A stretch of DNA of 64,000 nt from Mesorhizobium prunaredense (GTDB taxonomy: Bacteria; Pseudomonadota; Alphaproteobacteria; Rhizobiales; Rhizobiaceae): the NCBI RefSeq assembly GCF_900156895.1, contig NZ_FTPD01000023.1, forward strand, positions 254,892 to 318,891, written 5' to 3'. Positions 52,012 to 60,091 of this stretch are shown here, in pieces; positions within the stretch are counted from its first letter, which is position 1; the number at the start of each line of letters is the position of its first letter. The position numbers and the translations under genes are program-made. A model generated the notes under the pieces. The model worked only from the letters and a program-made list of their open reading frames with translations, searched no databases and was not told the DNA's origin.

Positions 52012-52152
52012 ATGCGCATGCTGACGACAATCGCCGTCCTCTTGGCACTTGGCGTGGCGTCGCCAGTTTACGCTCAATCCCCGGGCGCGCAACTTCCCCC
52101 AGATGTAACCCAGGCTCCGGCAACTTTGTGTGACCAGACTTCACGAGCGTAG
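52012..52152 (+). CDS. Small secreted protein
   Basis: ATG at 52012 encodes a 46-residue product with a signal peptide (MRMLTTIAVLLALGVASPVY-AQ) and a Pro/Gln-rich mature part. An ATG two codons later is an alternative. Shine-Dalgarno GGAACGGAAAG. Role unknown. Confidence 0.45.
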   Translation: MRMLTTIAVLLALGVASPVYAQSPGAQLPPDVTQAPATLCDQTSRA

Positions 52153-52206
52153 CGGTCATCGACATCGAGGATTTGTCTCCGGAAAATTAAATCGGAGGTC
52201 GATGCC

Positions 52207-52365
52207 GTGATTACCCAAACGAGCTCGGAAGAGTTGTATGTTCTGCAAAGTTCGATCGATGTGACGCCACCTGCCGTGTCGGTGTCGGCAGCGGTCGGGC
52301 TGGATTCGTCGCATGTGGTCGCTGCCAACATCGGTGACGATGGCCCAGACGACGACTTGATTTGA
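52207..52365 (+). CDS. Small hypothetical protein
   Basis: A GTG at 52207 with GGAGG 8 nt upstream encodes 52 residues, MITQTSSEELYVLQSSIDVT to DDGPDDDLI. It is acidic at the end. No family recognised; the ribosome binding site is its main support. Confidence 0.4.
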   Translation: MITQTSSEELYVLQSSIDVTPPAVSVSAAVGLDSSHVVAANIGDDGPDDDLI

Positions 52366-52438
52366 TCGTCGGTCAGGCGCCGCACTTTGCATCGGGCATT
52401 CGAGATCGACTGCGAACTACGAGGCCGGAAGGATTGCC

Positions 52439-53629
52439 ATGGCCGAGGCCGCAATTCGCAACTTCACCATCAATTTCGGACCGCAGCATCCGGCCGCGCA
52501 TGGTGTCTTGCGGCTCGTGCTTGAACTCGATGGCGAGGTCGTCAAGCGCGTCGATCCGCATATCGGCCTGCTCCATCGCGGGACCGAGAAGCTCATAGAG
52601 CACAAGAACTATCTGCAGGCCCTGCCCTATTTCGACCGGCTCGACTACGTCGCGCCGATGAATCAGGAGCATGCGTTCTGCCTCGCCGCCGAGAAGCTGC
52701 TTGAAATATCGGTTCCGCGGCGCGGACAGCTCATCCGTGTCCTTTTTTGCGAAATCGGCCGGCTTCTGTCGCACCTCCTCAATGTTACCACGCAAGCCAT
52801 GGATATCGGTGCACTCACCCCGCCGCTCTGGGGTTTTGCCGAGCGCGAGAAGCTGATGGTCTTCTACGAGCGCGCTTCCGGCGCCCGCATGCACGCGAAT
52901 TATTTCCGGGTCGGCGGCGTGCATCAGGATCTGCCTCCGAAACTTCTGGACGACATCTGGGATTTCTGTGACCCGTTCCTCAAGGTCTGCGACAATCTCG
53001 AAGTGCTGCTCACAGACAACCGTATCTTCAAGCAGCGCAACGTCGACATAGGCGTGATCAGCCTCGACGATGCCTGGGCTTGGGGCTTCTCAGGCGTCAT
53101 GGTGCGCGGATCGGGCGCCGCTTGGGATTTGCGCAAGGCGCAGCCATATGAATGTTACCCCGAGATGGATTTCGACATTCCCATCGGCAAGAACGGGGAC
53201 TGCTATGACCGCTATCTCGTCCGCATGGAGGAAATGCGCCAATCGGTTCGGATCATGAAGCAATGTCTGGAAAAGCTGCGTTCACCGGAAGGCCGGGGGC
53301 CGGTCGCACTTCCAAATCAAAAGATCACGCCACCGTCGCGTGCCGAGATGAAACGCTCGATGGAAGCGACGATCCATCATTTCAAACTTTACACGGAAGG
53401 GCATCGCGTGCCCGCCGGAGAGGTATACGCTGCGGTCGAAGCACCGAAGGGTGAGTTCGGCGTTTATCTGATTTCCGATGGCAGCAATGTTCCGTACCGG
53501 TGCAAGATCCGCGCACCCTCCTTCGCCCATCTGCAGGCAATGGATTTCTTGTGTCGGGGCCACATGATCGCCGATGTCTCCGCGATCATTGGTTCGCTCG
53601 ACATCGTGTTCGGAGAGATCGATCGTTAA
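52439..53629 (+). CDS. nuoD: NADH-quinone oxidoreductase subunit D, orphan copy
   Basis: The 396-residue protein is a full-length NuoD (49 kDa complex I subunit): FTINFGPQHPAAHGVLRLVLELDGEVV, PHIGLLHRGTEKL, LPYFDRLDYVAPMNQEHAF and the C-terminal GHMIADVSAIIGSLDIVFGEIDR. The His in HGVLR and Tyr in DRLDYVA match the two quinone-head residues of complex I, so the site looks functional. No other nuo gene lies in the window, and a degraded second copy is at 46680-46755. It may be an accessory or exchanged subunit. Confidence 0.94.
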   Translation: MAEAAIRNFTINFGPQHPAAHGVLRLVLELDGEVVKRVDPHIGLLHRGTEKLIEHKNYLQALPYFDRLDYVAPMNQEHAFCLAAEKLLEISVPRRGQLIRVLFCEIGRLLSHLLNVTTQAMDIGALTPPLWGFAEREKLMVFYERASGARMHANYFRVGGVHQDLPPKLLDDIWDFCDPFLKVCDNLEVLLTDNRIFKQRNVDIGVISLDDAWAWGFSGVMVRGSGAAWDLRKAQPYECYPEMDFDIPIGKNGDCYDRYLVRMEEMRQSVRIMKQCLEKLRSPEGRGPVALPNQKITPPSRAEMKRSMEATIHHFKLYTEGHRVPAGEVYAAVEAPKGEFGVYLISDGSNVPYRCKIRAPSFAHLQAMDFLCRGHMIADVSAIIGSLDIVFGEIDR

Positions 53630-53650
53630 GCCGAGTTGCACATCTCGGCT
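53629..53650 (+). terminator. Hairpin after nuoD
   Basis: AGCCGAG and CTCGGCT (53629-53635 with 53644-53650) form a 7-bp stem directly after the nuoD stop. There is no T-run, so termination is tentative. Confidence 0.4.
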
Positions 53651-53811
53651 GCTGGAAGATAGGCCTACAATCGCAGGATCATCCGTGGTTTATCGAAGTC
53701 GCGCACAAAATGCCCCGCCGGGTGGGTCTCTCTGGCTTGCTGCCGGTTCAGTGGACAGGCAGCAGGCCAAGTTGACCCTACCCAGCCGTCAGGGAATGAC
53801 AAATCCGAAAA

Positions 53812-53896
53812 GAACGGCTCGCCCTTTCACAAGGCGGGCCGTTCGTTCGCTTTTGAAGATACGAAAACGCCGCTCGACCGGAAGGAAGCGGCGTTT
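53812..53896 (+). terminator. Two adjacent hairpins
   Basis: GAACGGCTCGCC pairs with GGCGGGCCGTTC (53812-53844) with a T-rich tail, and AAACGCCGC pairs with GCGGCGTTT (53865-53896). They are terminator-like; no coding gene lies between nuoD and 53935. Confidence 0.6.
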
Positions 53897-53936
53897 ATCA
53901 AGTGTGGCGTCCTAACCCCTTAGACGAAACCCCGAT

Positions 53937-53964
53937 TGGTCGGGGCCGCCGGACTCGAACCGAC
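53937..53964 (-). pseudogene. tRNA 3' fragment (T arm, acceptor, CCA)
   Basis: On the minus strand GTCGGTTCGAGTCCGGC then GGCCCCGACCA forms a perfect T stem-loop plus the 3' acceptor strand with encoded CCA. No matching 5' acceptor is seen. Further upstream on that strand a loop ATCTAAA within ACC...GGT and an AGC...GCT arm recall a degenerate class II tRNA. Such 3' ends are typical attachment-site remnants. Confidence 0.65.
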
Positions 53965-54355
53965 GTTTCCAGCTTGTTCGCTATCAACCTTTAGATGGTG
54001 TTCTCCCGTCGTCCTTGCAAGCGCCATCGGCGCGGCTTGCAGAGTGTGGAAGGCTAGACGCGAGCCAAACGCTACCCAGCCGTGGAACCAACACTTCGCG
54101 CATATGTGGATAGAGACCGGGCGGGCCCCCCGCCGCGTCCGGTGGCTACGAACCCGCTTTCAAACATCCCCTCTGGAAAGCGGGTTTTTTTGTGCCTTCC
54201 CAGCGAATGGATTCACCAATACCGGTGACATGCCGGCACATAATGACTCGCTAACGGATTGTCGAAAGCGTACAGTCCTAATGTCGCTGGCCACTGAACG
54301 GGCGCTGGCGCTTGAGAGCGTAGATCGTACTCCCGCCCCCTATGGGAGTTATGTG

Positions 54356-54571
54356 ATGGAAAACGACAGCCGCTCAGACGGATTTATCTCCGCTCACGAC
54401 TTTGACATTCTGTGCGATGCCTTCGAGGCTTCGGTCGAGGAAGGACGGGTAACCAAAGCGCACAGGATTCAGCACGCCAAGAATCTGGTGCGCGAACTCA
54501 CCGGCCAAGAGAACGCCGACAAACACCTGATTAGCCGGATGATGCGGGGTTGCCACGCTACCCAGCCGTAG
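54356..54571 (+). CDS. Small hypothetical protein
   Basis: ATG at 54356 with GGGAG upstream encodes 71 residues: MENDSRSDGFISAHDFDILCDAFEASVEEGRVTKAHRIQHAKNLVRELTGQENADKHLISRMMRG. The composition is natural and helical; similar short rhizobial proteins exist (recollection). Its stop lies in one of the CTACCCAGCCGT repeats, so its last residues HATQP come from the repeat. Confidence 0.6.
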   Translation: MENDSRSDGFISAHDFDILCDAFEASVEEGRVTKAHRIQHAKNLVRELTGQENADKHLISRMMRGCHATQP

Positions 54572-54584
54572 GGGAATGGCGGGC

Positions 54585-54758
54585 CTACTTGGGTTTGGTA
54601 GGCCGCTTCCGTTCCTTCGCATCTTCAACGCCTCGGTCAAACCCGGCTTGGTATTCGGTCTTGCCTGCGGGGATGGAGTGGCTTGGGATGCCGGGTAGGA
54701 TGCCGGGCGAAACCGTCTTACAACCGTCCAAATACCCCTTCTCGAAAGATCCAGACAT
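54585..54758 (-). CDS. Small conserved hypothetical protein
   Basis: ATG at 54758 encodes 57 residues, MSGSFEKGYLDGCKTVSPGI, LPGIPSHSIPAGKTEYQAGFDRGVEDAKERKRPTKPK. The pattern FEKGYLDGW...IPAGKTxYQxGFxxGxE is one of the commonest small hypotheticals in rhizobia and phages (recollection). It overlaps the end of a 23-codon frame (MVKKIAKAAHTSE) at 54758-54829. It converges with the preceding gene. Confidence 0.65.
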   Translation of the reverse strand: MSGSFEKGYLDGCKTVSPGILPGIPSHSIPAGKTEYQAGFDRGVEDAKERKRPTKPK

Positions 54759-54868
54759 TACTTCTGTCCCGATGGTTTCTCGTCTCGCCGCTCACTAGTA
54801 TGTGCGGCCTTGGCTATCTTTTTGACCATAGCATCTGACCGACCGCCCGACGGCGAAACGATGAACGT

Positions 54869-55158
54869 TCATTGCTGGATCCTCCTGATTGTGCCTAGCG
54901 CCTGTTCCTGATCCTGCTCTAACGCAGCTTCGAGTTCGTAATGGTCGATACCCACAAGCTGGCTCGCGAGATAGAGAGTCGAGGAGACGGCGGGAATATG
55001 GATGAAGGTGGCGACACGCCGGTAGGCGAGCCAGGAAATCCCGTCGATCCAGTCGTCGTCCTCGTGGTATAATCGCCCGGCTGCTGAAACTCATCGACGC
55101 CTCCCAGCGAGAATCGTGCCGTGAATTTCACGGTCGTGTGCTTTGTGCGGGTGTTCAT
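54869..55158 (-). pseudogene. TTQTVVHF-family gene, second frameshifted copy
   Basis: The ATG at 55158 gives MNTRTKHTTVKFTARFSLGG, then VDEFQQPGDY. The frame shifts there, and HEDDDWIDGISWLAYRRVATFIHIPAV continues in another frame to the stop at 54869. Both parts match the 87-residue protein at 42884-43147 (GDY..DHDEE...LAWRRVGAFIHLPAI). The break is near the same place as in the 49342 copy. Confidence 0.75.
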
Positions 55159-55274
55159 TTGCATATCCCTGGAAAGAGCAGATTATTGCGCTCGCGAAGC
55201 GACGCAGCCCTTTCAAAATCGATGATTTGGGGAGTTGGCGGGTCGAGAGCCTGTGACGCCGCGATAGCAAGCAT
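55155..55274 (-). CDS. Possible small secreted protein upstream of the TTQTVVHF copy
   Basis: A 39-residue frame MLAIAASQALDPPTPQIIDF, ERAASLRERNNLLFPGICK begins with a short signal-like hydrophobic start and overlaps the next ATG by 4 nt (ATGA). A longer upstream start is possible. Low certainty. Confidence 0.35.
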   Translation of the reverse strand: MLAIAASQALDPPTPQIIDFERAASLRERNNLLFPGICK

Positions 55275-55475
55275 GGCCAAAAGAACGATACACGAACGGT
55301 ATGCGCCAATTGCGGTTTAACTGCCGCTTGTCTGGAGAACCGCTAGCTGCCGAATGCCCTGTTTTGGCCGCCAAGCCGCTTCCGCCAGGAAAGCTCCAAA
55401 AAAACTATTATGGATGCTCTTTGTGTGATAGGGTGATTTTCTGGCCGAAAAAATAACAAAACAAAGGAGGCCGCT

Positions 55476-55598
55476 GTGAAAACCTATATCCCTGCTCAGG
55501 TTTACCTTTACGACTACAAGAGCTTATTCGTAAGAGCGTCGGTCACGATTGCCATAGGCATCATCGTCTATTTGACGCTTTTCGGCATCACCTGGTAA
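55476..55598 (+). CDS. 40-residue single-pass membrane protein
   Basis: A GTG at 55476 with GGAGG 5 nt upstream encodes MKTYIPAQVYLYDYKSLFVRASVTIAIGIIVYLTLFGITW, one membrane helix (about residues 21-38) after a polar, Tyr-rich N-terminus. Family unknown. Confidence 0.65.
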   Translation: MKTYIPAQVYLYDYKSLFVRASVTIAIGIIVYLTLFGITW

Positions 55599-55730
55599 GT
55601 CCAGACGTCAGTAGCGACTGGCGGCCAAACGTCCTGGAGTGGCGCTTCTAGAGCGCGGGCTTCGCTGGAGGCCGCTGGTCTAGTTCTACCATAGGGATCT
55701 TTGATTATCCCACCCAAGAGGTGCACCGCC

Positions 55731-56066
55731 ATGAACGACACCAACGACAAAGCCCGCGAAAATCGCGATGCTGTTGATATCAGCATTCGCGATGCTGTTG
55801 ATACCAGCATTTGGGAGAACGAAGGCGGAGCCTCGGATCGATACGATATGAATTATCACTACGGCCGGCGCGTAGAGCCGGACGGGTCATGGACGATCTA
55901 TCACGTCTTCACCGGGGCACCGGCAGATATGGGAAGCCGATCCAGGGCTGGGCTCAGCAAAACAGATGCCACTACCAGAATGATAATTCTGAACGCGCAC
56001 AATGCGAAGAGACGCAAGGCCGCGAGCCTGCAACAGACGTTCGCTACGCGGTTCTTAACGGCTTGA
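55731..56066 (+). CDS. IWENEGGA-motif small protein, copy 2
   Basis: The 111-residue protein holds SIWENEGGASDRYDMNYHYGRRVEPDGSWTIYHVFTGAPADMG, close to copy 1 (41868-42197). Its N-terminus has a tandem duplication, AVDISIRDAVDTSIW. The ATG has GAGGT about 9 nt upstream. It is followed by DUF1488 copy 2 after 13 nt, the same gene order as copy 1. Confidence 0.75.
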   Translation: MNDTNDKARENRDAVDISIRDAVDTSIWENEGGASDRYDMNYHYGRRVEPDGSWTIYHVFTGAPADMGSRSRAGLSKTDATTRMIILNAHNAKRRKAASLQQTFATRFLTA

Positions 56067-56079
56067 GGTATGTTCAACC

Positions 56080-56373
56080 TTGGCGCTGACTTTTCCGAAC
56101 CGAAGCCGCAGCTACGACGAGGCCGGACAATACCTCCATTTTCTCGGCCACAATGGCATGTTTGAAATGCTGTTCTTGATTGAGATCGAAGCGCTCGCGA
56201 ACGCAAAACCGGAAGCAGCCACAGCCGAAGCGGGTTATTTGGCGACCTTCGATGCATCACCGGACTCCATTCGTGATGTCGCGCGGAAAGTTTACTCCCA
56301 CGGCCGCAAGAACGTGTACCAGCCCAGAAGACCTCAACGCTTCGAACAGCGGACGAGCAAAGCGTTCCCGTAA
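56080..56373 (+). CDS. DUF1488 family protein, copy 2
   Basis: From a TTG start the 97-residue protein reads MALTFPNRSRSYDEAGQYLHFLGHNGMFEMLFLIEIEALANAKPEAATAEAGYLATFDASPDSI, the same family as 41596-41871. The C-terminal part is basic. Its partner gene lies 13 nt upstream, as in copy 1. Confidence 0.75.
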   Translation: MALTFPNRSRSYDEAGQYLHFLGHNGMFEMLFLIEIEALANAKPEAATAEAGYLATFDASPDSIRDVARKVYSHGRKNVYQPRRPQRFEQRTSKAFP

Positions 56374-56503
56374 GGGATCGGCTTATCCCTGCGACCGCGG
56401 AGTTGTGCGGTTTCGACATGGTTGGGGACTACGTCCTTGTCCCCGTCGATTAGAGGATTATCCTTGACAGGTTTGGGCGAGGCGATCGCCCACGGAGGTT
56501 GTC

Positions 56504-56689
56504 ATGGCAGACGACAAGTCAAAGCGTGGTCCGCAAGACAGAGCACGGGTCGACGGTGGCGAAGACTATGAAGTCGGGTACCTCATGAAGAAGCACCATC
56601 TCGAACGGGCTGATGCCCTCAGGCTGGTAAAAAAGTACGGAAACAACCGCGCAAAGATCGAAGAGGAACTCGTTGCCCGAAAGGTTTGA
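56504..56689 (+). CDS. DUF3606 family protein
   Basis: The 61-residue protein MADDKSKRGPQDRARVDGGEDYEVGYLMKKHHLERADALRLVKKYGNNRAKIEEELVARKV is a DUF3606 member. It has a GGAGG Shine-Dalgarno at about 56493. Function unknown; common in rhizobia. Confidence 0.85.
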   Translation: MADDKSKRGPQDRARVDGGEDYEVGYLMKKHHLERADALRLVKKYGNNRAKIEEELVARKV

Positions 56690-57026
56690 TCGTGTATTGC
56701 CGTGGGGCTGGCATAGAGCCAAGCACGCCTGAGTGCGACCAGGCTGCAGGCATAATCAGGAATTGAAGGCGGCGCTCCAGTTCCGTTTGGAGAGTGAGTT
56801 GCGACGGTACGGTCAACGCCTATCCCGCCTGGCTGAGAACCGCTCTAGATCGTAATTGTACATCGAATTCCAAGTGGAGGTCGCGTTAGATGCAAAACGC
56901 GAGCCCTCTGAAAAAACCATTGTCCAATTAAGGCAGTGGGTTTGGAGGCTGTATGAAAGGGGTCGTTGTTTGGCGCTATTTCACGGGCATGCCGTGTCAG
57001 ATGCACGCGGACCTCCGGGGAGTAGC
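56690..57026. other. Gap before the ABC cassette
   Basis: No complete gene. A frame in the cassette's ATPase frame (56856-57026) gives VEVALDAKREPSEKTIVQLRQWVWRLYERG, which resembles protein but has no support as part of the ATPase. A degraded gene is possible. Confidence 0.3.
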
Positions 57027-57683
57027 ATGCTGCTGAGGCTGCACCAGATCGACAAATTCTACCCCACTGGCGAGGGGCCGTTGCATGTTCTGAACGGGAT
57101 CGATCTTTCGCTGGAGGCGGGCAAGAGCCTTGCGCTGACCGGCGAGTCTGGCAGCGGCAAGAGCACGCTTTTGCACCTCGTTGCAGGGCTCGACAGCCCT
57201 GATGCGGGAGAAATCCACCTTGGCGGTACCAATATTGTGGGGCTGAACGATACAGCCCTTGCCGCCCTGCGGCGGGGAACAGTCGGACTTGTGTTCCAGC
57301 AGTTCAACCTGATCCCTTCGCTTGATGTGGCGGCCAACCTTGCCTTTCAGGCTCGGCTTGCTGGCCGCCCTGATCCGGCATGGTTGAAAGTCCTTGCCAA
57401 ACGGCTGGGCCTCGCCCAAGTCCTCACGCGCTACCCTGAACAACTGTCGGCCGGCCAGCAACAGCGGGTGGCGATCGGCCGGACCTTGGCCGCCCGGCCC
57501 CGGCTGGTTCTGGCTGATGAGCCCACGGGCAATCTGGATGAGGCAACAGGGGACGCTGTACTCGATCTTATGCTGTCGCTGGTGGCTGAAACGGGTGCCG
57601 CCCTGTTAATGGTCACCCATTCCAACCGTCTGGCAAACCGGCTGAATGCCCGCGTTCACCTGCACGCGGGCCGGCTGGTGTGA
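57027..57683 (+). CDS. ABC transporter ATP-binding protein (LolD/MacB-like)
   Basis: The 218-residue ATPase has Walker A GESGSGKST (residues 39-47), Q loop FQQFNLIPSLDV, signature LSAGQQQRVAIGR, Walker B LVLADEPTGNLDEATGDAVL and a switch His in MVTHS. These features are typical of LolD/MacB-type ATPases. The ATG at 57027 has GGGGAG upstream. Its stop overlaps the permease start, so the two subunits form one complex. The cassette ends with an AttH-like lipocalin gene. Confidence 0.92.
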   Translation: MLLRLHQIDKFYPTGEGPLHVLNGIDLSLEAGKSLALTGESGSGKSTLLHLVAGLDSPDAGEIHLGGTNIVGLNDTALAALRRGTVGLVFQQFNLIPSLDVAANLAFQARLAGRPDPAWLKVLAKRLGLAQVLTRYPEQLSAGQQQRVAIGRTLAARPRLVLADEPTGNLDEATGDAVLDLMLSLVAETGAALLMVTHSNRLANRLNARVHLHAGRLV

Positions 57684-60091
57684 TGGTGTGGACCGGGCTG
57701 ACAGCGCTCTTGTCTCACTGGCGCAGGCGGCCTGTCCAATTGGCGATGCTGCTTTTGGGGCTATCGCTGGCAACGGCGCTGTGGTCAGCGGTTCAGGCGA
57801 TCAACGGTGAGGCGCGGGCGAGCTATGACCGTGCAGCGGCGATCCTTGGGCAGGACCGGCTCGCGCAACTAGTGCGTGAGGACGGGGCCCGGATGGATCA
57901 ACAGGAGTTTGTGAGACTGCGGCGAGCAGGCTGGCTGGCTTCGCCGGTGATTGAAGGTGAAATGCGGTTTGGGGATGTGCGGTTGCGCGTCCTTGGCATT
58001 GACCCACTGACTTTGCCGCCGCAGGCGCAGCAGGTGGATGTTGCGGTGGGTGATGAGCTACTGCCGTTCATTACGGCGCCCGGTGTGCTCTATGCAGCTC
58101 CGGAGACCGCGACACGACTAACCGAGCAAGCAACACCTCCCGTGCGCGTGGCCGAGGGTTTGCCGCCTGGCACAGTCCTCACCGACATCGGGCAGGCGCA
58201 GGTCTTGCTTGGGGCAAAGGACAAGATCTCTCGTCTTTTGCTCTGGCCGGACCAACCGATTGGCCGCGCCCCTCTGGAGGTGACAGCCCCCGGCCTGACC
58301 CTGCGCGAGCCGAGCGAAACGGGGGATCTTGCCAGGCTGACCGACAGTTTTCACCTGAACCTGACGGCTTTCGGTTTTCTTGCCTTTGCGGTGGGGCTCT
58401 TCATCGTGCATTCCGCCATCGGTCTGGCTTTTGAACAGCGCCGCCCGGTGTTTCGCACGCTGCGCGCACTGGGCTTGCCGGCCCGCGTGCTGGTCCTTTT
58501 GCTGATCGCCGAGCTGCTGACCTTCGCCCTCCTCGCGGGGCTGGTAGGCGTGGCACTTGGCTATGTAGTCGCCTCGGCCCTTTTGCCCGACGTCGCCGCC
58601 ACCCTGCGCGGGCTTTACGGGGCCGATGTGCCGGGAACGCTGTTGATCCGCCCCGCAGTGTGGGCAGCGGGGCTGGCCATCGCGGTAATCGGCACGCTGG
58701 TGGCGGCCGCACAGAGCCTCTGGCGGCTATGGCACCTGCCGCTGCTTGCAGCGGCCCAGCCTCGGGCCTGGGCGCGGGCTTCGGAGCGGGCACTGCGCGC
58801 GCAAGGCGTGGCTGCGATGGTGCTCCTGCTGACGGCGGCGGGAATTGCACACTTCGGATCCGGCCTCGAGGCGGGCTTTGCGCTTCTGGCGGCACTGCTG
58901 TTGGGGGCGGCACTGGCGCTGCCGCTCGTGCTGACGGGGATATTGCACCTTGGCGGCCGCTTGGCGCGTGGACCATTGGCTGAATGGTTTTGGGCCGACA
59001 CGCGTCAACAGCTTCCCGGCCTGTCATTGGCGCTAATGGCACTGCTGCTTGCGCTGGCAGTCAATGTGGGCGTCAGCACGATGGTGTCGAGCTTTCGGCT
59101 GACCTTCACCGGCTGGCTCGATCAGCGTCTCGCCTCAGAGCTTTACGTGACCGCCCGCACCGAAGCAGAGGCCACGGCGATACGCGACTGGCTGGCCCAG
59201 CGCAGCGACGCGGTCCTGCCGATCTGGAGCATTGAGGGCCGGGTCGCAGGCCAGCCCGCGGCAATATACGGCGTGGCCGATCATGCCACCTATCGCGACA
59301 ACTGGCCGATCCTCTCTGCAGTGCCGGAGGTGTGGGACCGGATCGCCACAGGCGACGGCGCCCTGATCAACGAACAACTGGCGCGGCGCCAGGAGTTGGG
59401 CTTGGGGGACCAGATCACGCTGCCTGGTGGCTGGCGGGCCAGCATCGTCGGCGTCTATGCCGACTATGGCAACCCGATCGGCCAAGTGATCATCGGGATC
59501 GACACACTGCTCCAGCACTATTCTGACGTCTCCCGCCTGCGCTATGCCATTCGGATTGCCCCCGGCAAGGCCGAAGCACTGGCTGCGGGTTTGCGGGCGG
59601 AATTCGGGCTGCCCGCGCAGAACGTAATTGACCAGGCCGGGATCAAGGTCTTTTCGCTCAAAGTGTTTGAGCGCACATTCAGAGTGACAGCCGCGCTGAA
59701 TGTGCTGACGCTGGGAGTCGCGGGGCTGGCGATGTTTGCGAGCCTCATGACCCTGTCGGGGATGCGCCTACCGCAACTGGCGCCGGTCTGTGCCATGGGT
59801 CTGCCCCGCCGCCACCTCGCATGGCTGGAGCTTTGGCGCGGCTTGTTGTTGGCAGGCTTGACCATGCTGGCCGCTCTGCCTGTAGGTATCGGGCTCGCCT
59901 TTGTTCTGCTGGCGGTGGTGAATGTGGAGGCTTTTGGCTGGCGTCTGCCGATGCACCTTTTTCCCGGTGACTGGGCGCGGCTGGCGGCGCTCGCGTTGCT
60001 GGCGGCCGGACTTGCAGCCGCCGCGCCTGCTTGGCGGCTGGCGCGCCTTTCGCCATCGGATTTGCTGAAGGTATTTGCACATGAGCGTTAG
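57683..60091 (+). CDS. FtsX-like ABC transporter permease
   Basis: The ~802-residue permease has an N-terminal helix, a large periplasmic domain, about eight membrane helices and duplicated FtsX segments (FLAFAVGLFIVHSAIGLAFEQRRPVFRTLRALGLPARVLVLLLIAELL near 235 and LNVLTLGVAGLAMFASLMTLSGMRLPQLAPVCAMGLPRRHLAWLELWRGLLLAGL near 690). The C-terminal sequence is Ala/Leu-rich. It overlaps the ATPase stop and, by 11 nt, the next gene. This corresponds to the attG-like permease in Agrobacterium att-type cassettes. Confidence 0.9.
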   Translation: MVWTGLTALLSHWRRRPVQLAMLLLGLSLATALWSAVQAINGEARASYDRAAAILGQDRLAQLVREDGARMDQQEFVRLRRAGWLASPVIEGEMRFGDVRLRVLGIDPLTLPPQAQQVDVAVGDELLPFITAPGVLYAAPETATRLTEQATPPVRVAEGLPPGTVLTDIGQAQVLLGAKDKISRLLLWPDQPIGRAPLEVTAPGLTLREPSETGDLARLTDSFHLNLTAFGFLAFAVGLFIVHSAIGLAFEQRRPVFRTLRALGLPARVLVLLLIAELLTFALLAGLVGVALGYVVASALLPDVAATLRGLYGADVPGTLLIRPAVWAAGLAIAVIGTLVAAAQSLWRLWHLPLLAAAQPRAWARASERALRAQGVAAMVLLLTAAGIAHFGSGLEAGFALLAALLLGAALALPLVLTGILHLGGRLARGPLAEWFWADTRQQLPGLSLALMALLLALAVNVGVSTMVSSFRLTFTGWLDQRLASELYVTARTEAEATAIRDWLAQRSDAVLPIWSIEGRVAGQPAAIYGVADHATYRDNWPILSAVPEVWDRIATGDGALINEQLARRQELGLGDQITLPGGWRASIVGVYADYGNPIGQVIIGIDTLLQHYSDVSRLRYAIRIAPGKAEALAAGLRAEFGLPAQNVIDQAGIKVFSLKVFERTFRVTAALNVLTLGVAGLAMFASLMTLSGMRLPQLAPVCAMGLPRRHLAWLELWRGLLLAGLTMLAALPVGIGLAFVLLAVVNVEAFGWRLPMHLFPGDWARLAALALLAAGLAAAAPAWRLARLSPSDLLKVFAHER

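Larger units (their letters stand above)
53778..54569. repeat. Three direct repeats CTACCCAGCCGT
   Basis: CTACCCAGCCGT occurs at 53778-53789, 54072-54083 and 54558-54569, twice followed by a two-base spacer and GGGAATG. Spacings are about 294 and 486 nt. They flank the tRNA-like fragment and a small gene. They may be recombination or attachment cores. Confidence 0.6.

Noticed and set aside
52373..52924. Minus-strand frame opposite nuoD
   Set aside because: Shadow of a certain gene.
53936..54353. Upstream extension of the small gene at 54356 (MVGAAGLEPTFPAC...)
   Set aside because: VGAAGLEPT is the usual spurious translation of an antisense tRNA 3' end, present here as a fragment.
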